The notes beneath the pieces are model-generated. The model saw only the letters and a program-made list of their open reading frames with translations. It ran no database searches and was not told where the DNA came from. From Phoronis australis (lineage: Eukaryota; Phoronida; Phoronidae): DNA of 64,000 nt. This document shows, in pieces, positions 40,801 to 52,035 of this stretch. The stretch's first letter is position 1. Each line of letters opens with the position of its first letter. The translations under genes were made by a program, and so were the position numbers. Location: NCBI GenBank assembly GCA_002633005.1, contig NMRA01000091.1:260445-324444 (forward strand), given 5' to 3'.

Positions 40801-43800
40801 GCAACCCTTCTACCACATATGTAACACCTACGGTGGACGAACTCACTACTGGCCTTAGAGGTTTGTAGTATTAACTAGGACAAACTTCTTGTCGTGGCAT
40901 TACCATCTCATGATCCAACCTCACGCCGTTACATCACTGTTTTCTCAACATACATGGGAGTTTATTTGGCACTAAAATATTTCACTCAAGAAACAATCCA
41001 ATCGGTCATTGCAGACATTCATGGTATACGTAACATAAGGGTCATCCTAATGTGTTCCGAGTTCTATGTGTCCAGTTTTCTGTCCCTGGTCAGCGCTCGA
41101 CCAGCCAATTTTTGACCTAATTATGCCTGCAAATCAGGGTTAATGAGGTACAAATTTTTTGCCCTTGATCAGGATCGTCAGCTGTCGAATTTATAGTAAG
41201 AACATACATGTCAATTTTCACAAACATCCATTGAGCAGTTTGGTTGATAGAGGGGTGGACGCAAAAAAACAGGCTCGAAAACAGTAACAATGGCCACCAG
41301 GTGGCGCAAACTATGTCGAATCCATCCGAAAATGGGAGTATGACTTCAACTCACTAATACGTGCCTATATACCAAATTTTATGAAAATTACTTCAGGACT
41401 TTTGAAGATACAGAGGTAAACATAAAAAACTAAAATCGCCACTAGGGGGCACACCGGTAGTCGGATCCGTCCGAAAGATAGCTCATGCCGTCCCATCCAC
41501 GGAAGGAACACATGTGCATAATTTCATGACCATACGTCAAGGCATTTTGGAGATAAAGCAGTGGACGCCGGACGGACGGACGGACGGACGGACGGACGGA
41601 GATGACGGCATAATGCGTCCACATATAAATATGTAGGCGCATAAAAAAGCTATGTACTCATTTGTGAATTTTTTTGACATTATACCTATCAAACAGTAGC
41701 TCATGAAATGGGCTAGAATAGATTTTCATATCAAATTTGCCCGCTGGTGTAAAGCAACATGATGTGCAGAGGATTACAAGGCAGATGATCATTGGCTATG
41801 TTAACTGAAGCATCACATGTCAAAGACAGAAATCAATGGTGCATAACTCTGCTTGCATGGTTTTAGCCCTACTTCCAATAATTGCTGCCTCTTGATAAAA
41901 AGTGCTGATAACTGTCTGTCTAGAAATCTGTGTAAAACTCACTCAACACAACCATGCAGAAGATAATTAACAAACAATGCAGACCTCGACTCAGTGCAAG
42001 GTTCCAGATAGGAAACAATGTACACTTACGCGTGTGTAAGTATGGTAAAAACTCACCAATTTCCAAAAAAATAATCTCTAAAACTGCCCTTTTTATTCTC
42101 AAAGGCTTCTAGCATTATAGTGAATGCCCATAAATTTTCACGTGCTGTCTGGTGGTACCTATGGTGCAGAATTTCATCATGGAAAAGCATTGACTTTTTA
42201 CAACGGATTTTTTAGGAAAAATTGGAAAATGCCATGTTGTGTCCTCATTGAAGTGATTACCACTATTAGGAAATAGTGCAAAACAAATATAATGGCACAA
42301 TTAATGAAGTATGCTGTACAAGGAAAAAGTGACACCTGCAAATTCTACGCATATTGCAAAATTATATATTAACACAAAAACCTATTCAAAAATTGGTTTC
42401 ACAAATAAATGGCAAGGCAGCTGATTACTGCCACAAATTGTGTCAGACTGCTGCAATCTGTGCCTGAATTAGTCTGTGACTGCAAACTCAACAGAAGTGT
42501 AACTGTGATTGTAACATCAGAGGTGAATCAACAAGCACGTTAAAGAGCACAAAGGAAAGAACAATCTAGCTTGAGACTAAATAACTAACACACCAACCAG
42601 CAAAGCACAAACCCAAACAAAACCATCTACACTTACAAGATAAATGTACTCAGACAAACAATCGTTTCCGATCGTGACAGGTGACAGCTTAAGTCCGTAA
42701 ACAGCGAATTTTACTGGCAATAGCTATCAGGGAAGCAAAATTGTAATTAACAAATGGCTTAGCCACCGAAATAACTTTCCTGTTAATTCACCTTCTTTCT
42801 CGGTCATCAGGGGAGACTACTTTGACGAAGAATGCGGCTTCCGCCCAACCGCCACGACGAGGAATTCCAGGTCATTTTGTCTGAATACTTTTGGCTTGTA
42901 CAGTTGCTCTAGCGTTCACACTATTTCACTCGGAGTGGGGATTCACAAGTCTTCAAAATAAGTCTCAGTCTAGGAAATCTAGATATCAAGTTTTTCCAAG
43001 TTATGGGTCAATTTCCCCAGAATTACTGGTGAGTTTTAAATCTTGAATTAAAATTATGTTTGTCAGGAAGTATGGTAAGCTGTGTAACCAGCTACTTGAA
43101 CAATCATTTTGCACAAGACTTTTTAGTCAAGCGTTTCCCCATGCAGAGTGTTCAAGGTACCTAAACTACACAGTTAACGGACTCATAAATACGGTCCCGG
43201 ACACATGAACATGACTCACGTGCCTGCAAACACTGTTCACTGACTCATAAACACGGGAACGGACTCAGAAAACACAATCCGTTCACTCAAATACACGGGA
43301 CACGGACTCACATTCACAAAGAAACACGGTTAACGGACTGCCTGTTTGGCAGTCCGTTAACTGTGTTTCTTCGTGTATTTGGGTGAGTGAACGGTGTTTG
43401 CAGGTCCATGAGTCGTGTTCATGCGTCAGTGACCGTGTTAATGAGTACGTTAACCGTGTGGTTTAGGTACCTTGGTGTTGAGTTGATCAAATTCTCTTAA
43501 AACGATTATCTGAACAGGGATGTGCTTTCACGTCAAAACAACAGAGAAGAATGCAGCAAACTGAGGAATGAACAATAAACTGGTATAAAAATTTATTTTG
43601 GCAGCTGCACTGGTCCCCAATTTCTGAAAAAAATAAATCCCACTGCAGCTGCTCTGTCAAATGATGAGACTGACATGTAAAAGTGACCACTCATAGGAGA
43701 CTTAAATGTGGAGCACTGATGACTGGTCACTTGGAGTGAGAGACTGCTGTTATAGCTAAAGCATACCTAGTGTAGGGGCCACTATCTGAGAATTGTTACT

Positions 43801-46800
43801 ATACAGATACATACCAAATGGTGCCAGTTAGGTATCGATACTATTGGGGTACTGATGCTGACTTATTCAGTAAACTTAGGATATGTTTGGTGTTCCAACA
43901 ATGCCCCTGGCACATTAGGATACCCACCTTTTTAGAGTCAGCAAGTAAGTTGACTACTTAAGAACTTTGGTTTGACTTCACACACTATGTAGTTGACTAA
44001 ATTGGAATACTAAATAAGCCTCACTTTCAGTTTTCAATGTATGGATTTTGGCACTGATAATGTACCAGACAGTATTATTCTTTTCAGTAATGGGTAGAGT
44101 ACGGGCACTGTCGCCCTGTGCCCAACTCAAGGCATGACAAGGGGACTCATTTTCAATCCCTGAGTACAAACCATGCATCAACACCTGAAAAGTGCCTTGA
44201 CGTACAAAACACAAAGGGCTTTCCTTAAATGAACTCAAACATGGAACTGAGCCGGGTTTAGAAAACTTGAGAGCCAAATAGTTTTTCATGAAGATTCTAC
44301 ATGAACAAGAGCAACACAGAACGTTGATGTAGTAACAAACACTACAAGCATCGCAAATGGCAAAGACATTAGGGAACCTCATTTTCCAAAAATCTTGATG
44401 GTAGTCAGATCCATTCTTAAAACAACATCAGTTGTGCTCTCATCAGTAGAAGACGCTTGCCAGATCAATTTGAAGAACTTGATAGAAATAAAGACGAAAG
44501 TGACAACTATTTGCCACTAGGGGATGCCACTGGAGCCAGATCCATTAAAAAATCAATACAAGTCACACTTTCCTCAACAGAAACACAAACGGCCAAATTT
44601 CATGAAGAACTTTTCAGAGAGTACCACAAAAAATAAATTTTACAAAATTTTGTTTAATTTCAGTGTAGAGATGTGGCTAAATACACAAAAAAATCAGTAA
44701 ATGTCTACATTTTTTGAAACTAGAAATCAGGTAGAATTTAATTTTTGACATTGTACCAATCTGCCATCGATTGAGTCACATGGCCAAGTCTGTTCAGTAC
44801 AAATTACCACAAAAGAAAGGTACATTCATAGAAAAATAACAGTATCAACAACATGGCCCAATTTCGTTTGAGAAATGTTCAGGATCAAATCTCAAAAACG
44901 TTGTAACACTTGTCTAAATTATCAGTTCATTTTTATTTTCAGCAACTACTAGTAGGACATGATCTCCTCAGAAGGATCACTCATGTCAAATTTCATAAAG
45001 AGGCCTCAAAGTACTTGGTAGATACCGAGGAAGGTGCACTGAAAAACTAAGATTGTCATTAAGGGGTGCCACGATTTTCAGATCTGTGTGAAGGTTAATA
45101 TCGACTATGCTCTCTTCAATAGGGACAAATCAGTCAACTTTTATGATGATTCCTCAAGCGGTTTGGTGGATAGGGAGGCAGATACCAAACAGCAGACACA
45201 AAAATAATAAAAACGGCTACTAGGAGCGGCAGAATAGGTACAGTCCATCTGAACTTAGGCAGTTGCTGTACTCTCCTTCACAGAAACTTCTCATTTGCCA
45301 AATTTGATGAAGATCTGCCAAGGACCTTGACAGATACTACCATTGAACGTTACAGTTGTCATGCAACTAAGACCATAATTGTCACTAGGGGACGCCACAG
45401 TAGTCAGTCTTGTACCAAAATCAGTGGCAGGCGCGCTCTGCTCAATAGGAACACATAGACCAAATTTCACATGAACATCCATCCAACCTGATAGCTACTG
45501 CCGCAGAAGAAAAAAATACCACTAGAAGACGCTACAGTAGTCCGACTCAACCTAAAATAAATGTCAGCTTTGTCTTTCTCAAGAGAAACACACCTTCAAA
45601 TTTTCATAATGATAATATTTTGGAGAATAAACAAAAATAATGAGTATGGCATACGCTGAATTAGTAGAGAAATTGAAAGGAATCTGTGTCCCTTTAATCG
45701 GAACATATACATGCACAAAATTTCATAAAAACGTCGAAAACGTAAAGAAAACTAAAAGAGCCACTAAGGAAGCAATGTCAGTTGAATCCATCCAGATATT
45801 TGAGAGTGCTCTACCATCCATTATAGGAAACAATAAGGGGATTAGGAGAAACCACAGAGTGAATGCCAGGGGCAGGGCGGATGCCAGATAGACAGACAGA
45901 TGACGGCATTATACGCCCACAAGTGGACGCATAAAAATGATAGTCATATGCTCAGCAGAAAGTAAGACACTGAACTGAAAACAGCGCGTGTATAGTTTGG
46001 ATTACGTTCTTTGCCCAGGGAGTACAGTGAAATTTCACCAATTTAGGACAGAATATGGCAGACAGGTGAAATCATGATAGTCTCCATTTTTTCATAAAAC
46101 GCAAATATCACCACATTAAATACTTTTTCAGCTTCAAGTTCTATACTAGACAATATTTTGAGAAACTGTGGGTTTTCAAAGAAGTAAAAAAGATGAAAAA
46201 GATCAATTTTGGCAATCGTTTTTGTCAGAAATCGATCAAATTTTACCGCATCCCAGGACAATTTGTACAACAATGCAGTTAACCCTTCACCCGCTAGCCA
46301 GCAACAAGAGTCAACACTCCTAGGTAGCCTGTTACCTTTACTTCACAGTCTCTCATTTGACAGTTAACTTCGCCTTACTATGTATAGGCACAGTTTTAGC
46401 TTGAAAAATATTAAACTAATAAATGCAAAAGACGACTAACCTTGTCTGAGAACTCCTGGAAAACAGGAATAGTAGAAAAGAAAATGTATTTACTGAAGAG
46501 AAAATAATCAGTCATACAGTACTTGTCCGGGATACTGCCCAGAGTGCTTAAACTGGGGAATTCAGAAGTCAGGGGACGGGTGTGAAATTTTTGAGAAATT
46601 GGCGGTGAGCGCGTACCCGGGTTTATGTCCAAAGACGTAAGCTGATGTCAGATATCACATGGAAGAGTCGAATACAACATTGGTGGATGGTAGTTAATGT
46701 AGTAAGGGGCTTACTGTCTAGAATGGATTGATAGCACACATAAGTTCAGTAATAAGACCCAGCTCTTGTGATCATTTGACGTTATCTCGTGAAGATTTGT

Positions 46801-49800
46801 GTGAATTTGCATTTCTTGCCATAAACTTGTCCTGCTAAATGCAGCCGTGAGTGTGCAGGTATTTTCCTCATTCGAATACTAACTGCACGACACATTTTAG
46901 CAAGGTTTAATGGTCATTTGGTCTCGCTAACTGGCAGCCAGAGAACTATATTGCAACTAGAAACCATGGAAATTCTTCAGTTATTTTGCACAAAAATAAT
47001 TGCCAAAACTGTCATTTTTCAAACGCTGACTGGTGGTGGAAATATTGTAAACTTTACCAAATGGTGTATTCAACCATCTGCACACTACAAACCAAGCTTG
47101 CAACGGAACAAAATTTTCAAAATGGTTATTTTTGCAGTAAAATTTGACAAAATGAAAGTTCACTTGCTATACACATGATGCCAATGGGTCCAGTTCAAAA
47201 CTATCATTTCTGCAACATAACAAAGTTACACTTACTTAAATAACCAAGAGCTTGTTTCAAGAAATGGGACTTGAGACTTAACACAGAAATTTGGTCTTTC
47301 GCGCACACTTCGCAATTGATGAATAAAGGTTTAACTACTATGAGCGCATCACAGTCTAGAAACATTTTGCACTAATCATCTCAGTAACTATCAGTACTGT
47401 GTGTATTCCCAGAGACTGCGGTTTTGCTCAGGTGAGAGTTAACTATTTTTTAGAAATAATTGTGTTCAGTGTAAGACCAAATTTCTGACTTAAGATTCAA
47501 GTCATTTTTCATGAAAAAAGCCCTTAATAGGTGATTTCCCACACGGAAGCAATAGATGACCCTTAAATCAGTCTCTGTTGAACTCAGTTCTCTGACTGCC
47601 TACTGTCAAACTGCAAGCCGGGACTGCAAGTAGTCGATTTTAACAAAGAATTGCTCGTGACTTTTCGGAAATGGAAGCATAGACCCATTTAGTTGGGCCC
47701 ACAATCAACATGAACAAGCGTTTCATTGCACCTTAGACTGAATTATACAAACACTTCATCACAGCTAGCAAAACTCTTGAAAAACCCTTTTTAATGTATA
47801 AAAACACATGTATATAACTCATTCCCAGTTGCATTTGAACACTTGTGAACATCCTGGGAACTGTTTAAAAATGAAAGTTTGGAAATTCTGGCAGTATTTG
47901 GTAAGCAGAGCATGGGCGTTAATCTGGACAAGTACGGTAACACAACTATTGATTGATTTAATGAAAATCGAAAGAAATGTTACACAGAACATATCAACAC
48001 AATGAGGCTACAAATAATAACGGCTTGCATAAACATTGCATTACCAGACCAATGTCTTACCAAGCATTGTAGAACACTTACTGTAAGTGGAGAGTGTCGA
48101 TGGTATTCAAAATGATTGTAATAACAATGGCTTGTTATCGAAACGAGAGCAATGCAAAGCATTGAACAGCGCCCATGACTGCATCACAAACAGAATACTT
48201 CTAGGGGTGTTTATTATTATCAGGTAATACAGTGGCGGATCTAGGATATCACAAGGGGGGGGGCCCAACATTTTGTCCGGTTGGAAGCTTTTGCGCAAAC
48301 TGAACCACGAATGTAGATGCGCATAGCACCGGATGGGGGGAGGTCGGGAGGGGGGTTTGCCCCCCTCCCGCCCAGGAAATTTTTCTGTTTTTACCTCTAA
48401 AAATCAAGCATTTTCCTTGATTCCTGAAGTATTATCCAAGAAAAAAAGGCAAAAAAAACACGGAGAACGTGTCAAACAGGAACAAAAAATGCAATTATCA
48501 GATACTCGAACTCACGACCTGGCGGACAGAGCGCGCGTACGTTACCACTACACCCCCACATTTGCCTACAAATTTCATACTAAAAGACTTACTTGTTTAT
48601 GGGCCACAGCGTTTGCGCGCGAAACCTACTTCTTTTTGTAATGCTTATTACACGTTTTATATTTTGTGCCATCAATTCTTAATAAATTTGTCGTATTTGA
48701 AATAGTCTTCAAATGCCCAAAAGACCAAATCCATTTTTCGTGTTGGCAATAATGAAGGGATTGCTTTGGAAACCGTCTTAAGATAAGGTTTGACAAAGAG
48801 AATATTGCGAGTTTCTGAGTGATTCACTAAGGCTTCGATTAAAATTCACATCTTACCAACAGCTTCTGTTTTTTCATCGTCACTCAGGTTCCATTTTCTT
48901 TAAAAAATGAACTAAATTTTCTTAATTGCACAGTGGAGCAGACGACGGAAACGGAGTCGTAGTGCNNNNNNNNNNNNNNNNNNNNNNNNNNNNNNNNNNN
49001 NNNNNNNNNNNNNNNNNNNNNNNNNNNNNNNNNNNNNNNNNNNNNNNNNNNNNNNNNNNNNNNNNNNNNNNNNNNNNNNNAGGGGGGGGGGGGGCGGGCC
49101 CCCTGGGCCCCCCCTAAATCCGCCTATGTAATATACAACATAAAAAGGCCACTAGGGGGCACAACAGAATTCACATCCATCTGAAATAAGGCAAATGTTA
49201 TCATCTCCTTGATAGAAACTTTCTTGCCAAATTTTGAGAGCATCTATCAACTTGGTAAAAAAGAGCTACAAAGTCAACCTAAATTGCCACTGGGGGTAGC
49301 ACAGTAGTTGAACTCTTCCAAATCAACATCAGGACTACTATCCTTAATTGGAATACATTTAACTAATTTCATAGAAAACCATCAAGGAACTTGGTAGATA
49401 CTGAGGCACAGACAAAAAAACAACAAATTTGCAAATAGAGCCATAGTTATTTGGCAGACAAAGAGGCGGATACCAAAGGTGCAAAAATAATAAAAATGGC
49501 CCCTGGGGGATGAAAATATGTTGGATTTATCCAAAAATGAGAAAAACTGTTCGTCAAATTTCATGACATGAAAATCCATCAATGAAAATCCATGAATGAA
49601 AATCCATGAATGAAAATCAATCAATGAAAATCCACCAATGGAAATCCACCAATGAAAATCCACCAATGAAAATCCACCAATGAAAATCCATCAATGAAAA
49701 TCCATCAATGAAAATCCATCAATGAAATCCATCAATGAAAATCCATCAATGACAATCATAGATTTAGGGGCATAAGCAGGCATCTGAGTTGTTTGACCTG

Positions 49801-50915
49801 TCCAAAACTAAACTGCAGTTATGATAATCTCCATGGGAACACATCTGTAAAATTTTCATAATGATACTTCAAGCTGTTGGCAGATACAGATGCAATAGTA
49901 ACTAAAATGGCCACTAGGAGATGCGCGTTAACCTATGTACAATCTGTCTGACAATAGGAAGGTGTTGTAGTCTCCATACAAGAAACAAGTTTTCCAAATT
50001 TCGTGAAGATCTGTCAGAGAACATGGTAACAAAGGAAACTCGCCTAATGTAAAATATGAAAAGGTGCTAGGGGGCCACAGAATCAGCTGAGGCTTCGTGC
50101 CATCCATTTCACAAACATCCCTAAAGTGGTTTAGGAAAAACAGCAACGGAAACTAGCTGGACGCTGAGACGGGAAGACATGACAGCATAATGCGCTCACC
50201 ATATATACGTGGACGCATAAAAATGGAAGCATAGATGCTTTACTCGCATTGGTTTGCGCCAAAATGACTAAGCATGACCTAATTTTCATTGCAACCTCAC
50301 AAAGCACATTGTGACAACACAGAACATCACAGGCGACAAAAATGAAACAATGAAATACTGAAAGTATGAAAACTGTCAATTTTCAAGAAAAATCAATATT
50401 AACTGTGAGATCATGCTTGTTAAAAAAATATATATAACTGACCAGTCTGCCATTCTTATTTTTGTGTTGGTTTGCAAGTCAAAATTTATATATTTCACAA
50501 GGTGCATTTGTAATAAAGAAATGCACTGCCATTGACAATTAAAAACAGACACCCCTCCATCACTGCAAGCCTAACCAGAGGGTGCAAGAATAGTTTGAAC
50601 TCTTTTATCTAAACAAATTAACAACAGAAAATTGTTTACCAACAAGAAGACATTCAGGGGTCCCAGGCCTAACTACCTGAACAAACGTAATTCTATCGGT
50701 AAGACTGTTGTTTTACACCATCTTGATACTATAACCCGAACATTAGCCTGTAACCATTACACTAACTCAAAGTTAGGCAAAGCATCATGTAGGATGTCAT
50801 AAAAGCTATAGTAGTTATTTACCTTGTCTGCACGAATCAGCCTTGCAATGTTTGACGCCTTCTCTGCACATCTCAACAATGCTTGCGTTAATTCAGACAC
50901 CTTGGCCCGAACCAT
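28296..50915 (-). CDS. INPP1: inositol polyphosphate 1-phosphatase
   Basis: It removes the 1-phosphate from inositol 1,4-bisphosphate and 1,3,4-trisphosphate in the Mg-dependent, lithium-sensitive phosphatase superfamily (family knowledge). Coding exons are 50823-50915, exon 2 (34915-35040 or its identical copy 37803-37928), 33174-33291, 32390-32536, 30708-30885 and 28296-28812. With one exon 2 they join in frame to 392 residues, against about 399 in human. Seen motifs: FKTLADVL (Asp59), HGEES (Glu84/85), the metal-binding DPID at 159-162, and FKWDTCGAHAIL (Asp303), all expected active-site positions. All junctions follow GT-AG with matching phases (0, 0, 1, 1, 2). Introns are long and full of repeats. 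The duplicated exon 2 is the one oddity. Confidence 0.95.
28813..30707 (-). other. INPP1 intron 5
   Basis: No internal gene. At about 28955-29110 lies a segment diverged from one at 42755-42905 (shared 'ggctt.gccacc', 'tctcgg.ca', 'tctac.ctgatgacgaa'-type blocks), a dispersed repeat of about 150 bp. Confidence 0.7.
30708..30885 (-). CDS. INPP1: INPP1 exon 5 (residues 162-221)
   Basis: Begins by completing Asp162 of DPID, then STAQYIQG and GLQCVTVLLGAFD, the conserved core strand region. Ends CG|gtaag within Arg221. Confidence 0.95.
30886..32389 (-). other. INPP1 intron 4
   Basis: No gene recognised. A short piece near 31185-31250 ('gcaaggtcacgcaagactgcgaaatatcaccatgt') resembles sequence near 3460 and 61990, probably a diverged repeat. 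Confidence 0.6.
32390..32536 (-). CDS. INPP1: INPP1 exon 4 (residues 113-162)
   Basis: Encodes KVLDGHQEAANALASEV through IGIWVDPI, ending in the first base of Asp162. The WVDPID motif provides metal ligands in this superfamily. Confidence 0.95.
32537..33173 (-). other. INPP1 intron 3
   Basis: Holds a tRNA-like repeat at 32678-32756; nothing else recognised. Confidence 0.7.
32678..32756 (-). repeat. tRNA-like sequence (tRNA pseudogene or SINE head)
   Basis: On the minus strand there is a 5-bp acceptor-like stem (CCCAA/TTGGG), a D arm (GCTC/GAGT) containing an A-box-like TGGCTCAATGG, and a T arm CTGGG-TTTGAGT-CCCGG containing a B-box-like GGGTTTGAGTCCC. The anticodon loop is oversized, so it is unlikely to be a working tRNA. 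Confidence 0.5.
33174..33291 (-). CDS. INPP1: INPP1 exon 3 (residues 74-113)
   Basis: Encodes YPELMDNIHGEESNTFTNIL and then GEKIAVEVKPTK. The Glu pair in GEES is the metal-coordinating position. Donor gtttgt follows the first base of Val113. Confidence 0.95.
33760..34537 (+). mobile_element. Helitron-like non-autonomous element, 3' part (copy A)
   Basis: A perfect stem TACCCGTGC/GCACGGGTA with a TTTT loop (34508-34529) is followed by 'acgg' and the terminal CTAG, next to a T (34538). Stem-loop plus CTRR before T is the Helitron 3' signature. Upstream sequence belongs to dispersed family R1 (copy at 21960-22640). The 5' end (TC) is not located, so the start given is approximate. No Rep/helicase ORF is present. 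Confidence 0.5.
34915..35040 (-). CDS. INPP1: INPP1 exon 2, copy A (residues 32-73)
   Basis: A 126-bp exon, phase 0 at both ends, encoding SLLDLLVEEKTGEQKNKKF and then HDFKTLADVLIQETIRHELGKQ. Identical in nucleotides to copy B. Acceptor 'cttcctcag', donor gtaggc. It contains the lithium/metal-site Asp in LADVL. Confidence 0.9.
35718..35718. other. single-N contig join at the duplication boundary
   Basis: The N falls exactly between copy A and copy B of the duplicated segment. Elsewhere (5560, 11490) single Ns demonstrably replace missing sequence in repeats, so these are joins and not ambiguous bases. Confidence 0.8.
36160..36939 (+). mobile_element. Helitron-like non-autonomous element, 3' part (copy B)
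   Basis: Same structure as 33760-34537: stem TACCCGTGC/GCACGGGTA, here with a GAAA loop, then CTAG followed by T (36940). It is the copy-B counterpart and not an independent insertion. Confidence 0.5.
36999..37454. mobile_element. 456-bp DNA transposon insertion present only in copy B
   Basis: Termini CAGGGCTTGGAATG and, inverted, CAGGGCTCGGATTT form an imperfect TIR. It is flanked by TAAAAT on both sides (36993-36998 and 37455-37460), consistent with a target duplication. Copy A lacks it. The CAGGG start is hAT-like, but a 6-bp duplication is not the usual 8. The short ORFs inside (about 71 codons on each strand) have no recognised domain, so it is non-autonomous. Confidence 0.75.
37803..37928 (-). 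CDS. INPP1: INPP1 exon 2, copy B (identical duplicate)
   Basis: Same 126 bp as 34915-35040 with intact splice sites. Because it is phase 0-0, including both copies would add 42 residues without a frameshift (434 aa). The protein family has only one such segment, so a transcript with both is unlikely to be the normal product. Confidence 0.85.
38607..41224 (-). other. INPP1 intron 1, part 1
   Basis: Intronic. A minus-strand ORF of 122 codons at 40302-40670 has no recognisable domain and no splice support. At about 39310 a sequence starting CAGGGTTCGAATTTAG resembles a hAT terminus, but no partner end is visible. Confidence 0.6.
41225..41648. repeat. modular ~140-bp repeat array A with (GGAC)n and terminal hairpin
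   Basis: Diverged modules of the form 'gccactagggggc ... tccgtccgaa ... ccaaattt.atga ... gaagatacagaggt' lead into (GGAC)n at about 41567-41600 and a terminal 'gacggcataatgcgtccacat...tgtaggcgcataaaaaa'. Arrays B and C end the same way. Confidence 0.65.
41649..43145 (-). other. INPP1 intron 1, part 2
   Basis: Includes the diverged ~150-bp repeat at about 42755-42905 that matches 28955-29110. No gene recognised. Confidence 0.5.
43150..43474. repeat. foldback element built of ACGGACTCA-like subrepeats
   Basis: The outer ends are inverted: AAGGTACCTAAACTACACAG on the left and CGTGTGGTTTAGGTACCTT on the right. The centre 'cagtccgttaac' is inverted around a TGTTT loop at about 43347. The arms are also rich in direct subrepeats ('acggactca', 'gttcact', 'acacggg'). 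Confidence 0.7.
43475..44399 (-). other. INPP1 intron 1, part 3
   Basis: A minus-strand ORF of 134 codons at 43978-44382 is Cys-rich at its start but has no known motif. Otherwise nothing recognised. Confidence 0.45.
44400..45936. repeat. modular ~140-bp repeat array B with terminal hairpin
   Basis: About ten diverged modules, each with 'gccactagggg.tgccac', 'agtc.gatcc', 'caaatttcatgaagat' and 'cttgg.agatac'. The array closes with 'gacagatgacggcattatacgcccac' and 'gtggacgcataaaaa', a hairpin plus A-tail like that of arrays A and C. Confidence 0.65.
45937..48221 (-). other. INPP1 intron 1, part 4
   Basis: Short ORFs only (for example 46411-46632 and 46918-47178) with no recognisable domain. 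No gene recognised. Confidence 0.5.
48230..49125 (+). mobile_element. hAT-like element with near-perfect 8-bp TSD (115-N gap inside)
   Basis: Termini CAGTGGCGGATCTAGGATAT and CCTAAATCCGCCT, flanked by AGGTAATA (48222-48229) and ATGTAATA (49126-49133), matching at 7 of 8 bases. The minus-strand tRNA-like block lies at about 48502-48575. N at 48966-49080. No transposase is visible. Confidence 0.75.
49135..50223. repeat. modular ~140-bp repeat array C with terminal hairpin
   Basis: Starts 'aaaaaggccactagggggc' and ends 'gacagcataatgcgctcacc' and 'tacgtggacgcataaaaa'. It has the same module order as arrays A and B and encloses the 14-bp minisatellite. Confidence 0.65.
49568..49757. repeat. 14-bp minisatellite (aatgaaaatccatc)n
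   Basis: About 13 tandem copies, with minor variants (ccatg, ccacc), embedded in array C. Confidence 0.9.
50224..50822 (-). other. INPP1 intron 1, part 5 (adjacent to exon 1)
   Basis: Non-coding. The donor gtaaat of exon 1 lies at its right end. Confidence 0.6.
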
Positions 50916-50920
50916 GGTAT
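50823..50920 (-). CDS. INPP1: INPP1 first coding exon (residues 1-31)
   Basis: ATG at 50913-50915 encodes MVRAKVSELTQALLRCAEKA and then SNIARLIRADK, matching the helical INPP1 N-terminus. An acceptor 'tttatttcag' at 50921-50922 lies only five bases before the ATG, so at least one untranslated exon lies further upstream. Donor gtaaataac follows Lys31. Confidence 0.92.
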
Positions 50921-51147
50921 CTGAAATAAACATGACAATAAATACAATTAATACCATCTTCAACTGAAGTTCTACTTACATGTAAATTAACAGCAATATA
51001 CTTGTAGCAAGACTATGCCCACGGCATTACCAATCCCTCTCCGTCTCCCTCCCTTCACCTCACTCCCCCCCCCTCCCTCCCTCTATGACTGTATTACAGA
51101 TACCTTCCACAACATATAAGCTTAAACTTTACATGTTCCAAACAATA

Positions 51148-52035
51148 CCCAAGATGTCAAACTACCAACCTGAGAGGGAAAATACCCATCAAAGATGATA
51201 CCCAAGATGCCAAACTACCTATCTCAGAGTGAAAATACCCATCAACGACGATACCCAAGATGTCAAACTACCCACCTGAGGGGGAAACACCCATCAAAGA
51301 TGATACCCAGGATCTCAAACTACCTATCTGAGAGGGAAAATACCCATCAAAGATGATACCCAAGATGTCAAACTACCTATCTGAGAGGGAAAATACCCAT
51401 CAAGGATGATACCCAAGATGCCAAACTACCTACCTCAGAGTGAAAATACCCATCAGAGACGATACTCAAGATGTCAAACTACCCACCTGAGGGAGAAATA
51501 CCCATCAAAGATGATACCCAAGACGTCAAACTACCCACCTGAGAGGGAAAATACCCATCAAAGATGATACCCCAGATGCAAATTACCCACCTGAGAGGGA
51601 AAATACCCATCAAAGATGATACCCAAGATGTCAAACTACCCACCTAAGAGGGAAAATATCTATCAAAGGTGATACCCAAGACGTCAAACTACCCACCTGA
51701 GAGGGAAAATACCCATCAAAGATGATACCCCAGATGCAAATTACCCACCTGAGAGGGAAAATACCCATCAAAGATGATACCCAAGATGCCAAACTACCCA
51801 CCTGAGAGGGAAAATACCCATCAAAGATGATACCCAAGATGCCAAACTACCCACCTGAGGGGGGAAAATACCTATCAAAGATGATACCCCAGATGCCACA
51901 CTACCCACCTGAGGGGGGAAATACCCACCAAAGATGATACGCTGGGTGCCAAAGTTGAAACAACTGGTAAAATACCAGAAGTACCGGAGATGCCACACTA
52001 TCCACCTGAGGGAAATGTCCAACAGATATGACATC
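51148..52035. repeat. 53-bp minisatellite, about 16 copies
   Basis: The unit begins 'gatgatacccaagatgcc' and runs through 'aaactacccacctgag', 'agggaaaatacccatcaaa'. Spacing between successive 'tgatacc' is 53 bp. It lies upstream of INPP1 exon 1, within the first 5' UTR intron if the promoter is further right. The long minus-strand ORFs across it follow from the repeat, not from a gene. Confidence 0.92.

Noticed and set aside
41567-41603. Regular short repeat that might suggest a CRISPR-like array
   Set aside because: It is a (GGAC)n microsatellite without spacers, in a eukaryotic intron.
43978-44382. 134-codon Cys-rich minus-strand ORF
   Set aside because: No domain, splice support or conservation visible; length is within chance for AT-rich introns of this size.
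51631-52034. Repeat-protein-like ORFs (GYFPSQVGS repeats)
   Set aside because: Translations of the 53-bp minisatellite. A 53-bp unit cannot keep one frame, and the open stretches are limited.
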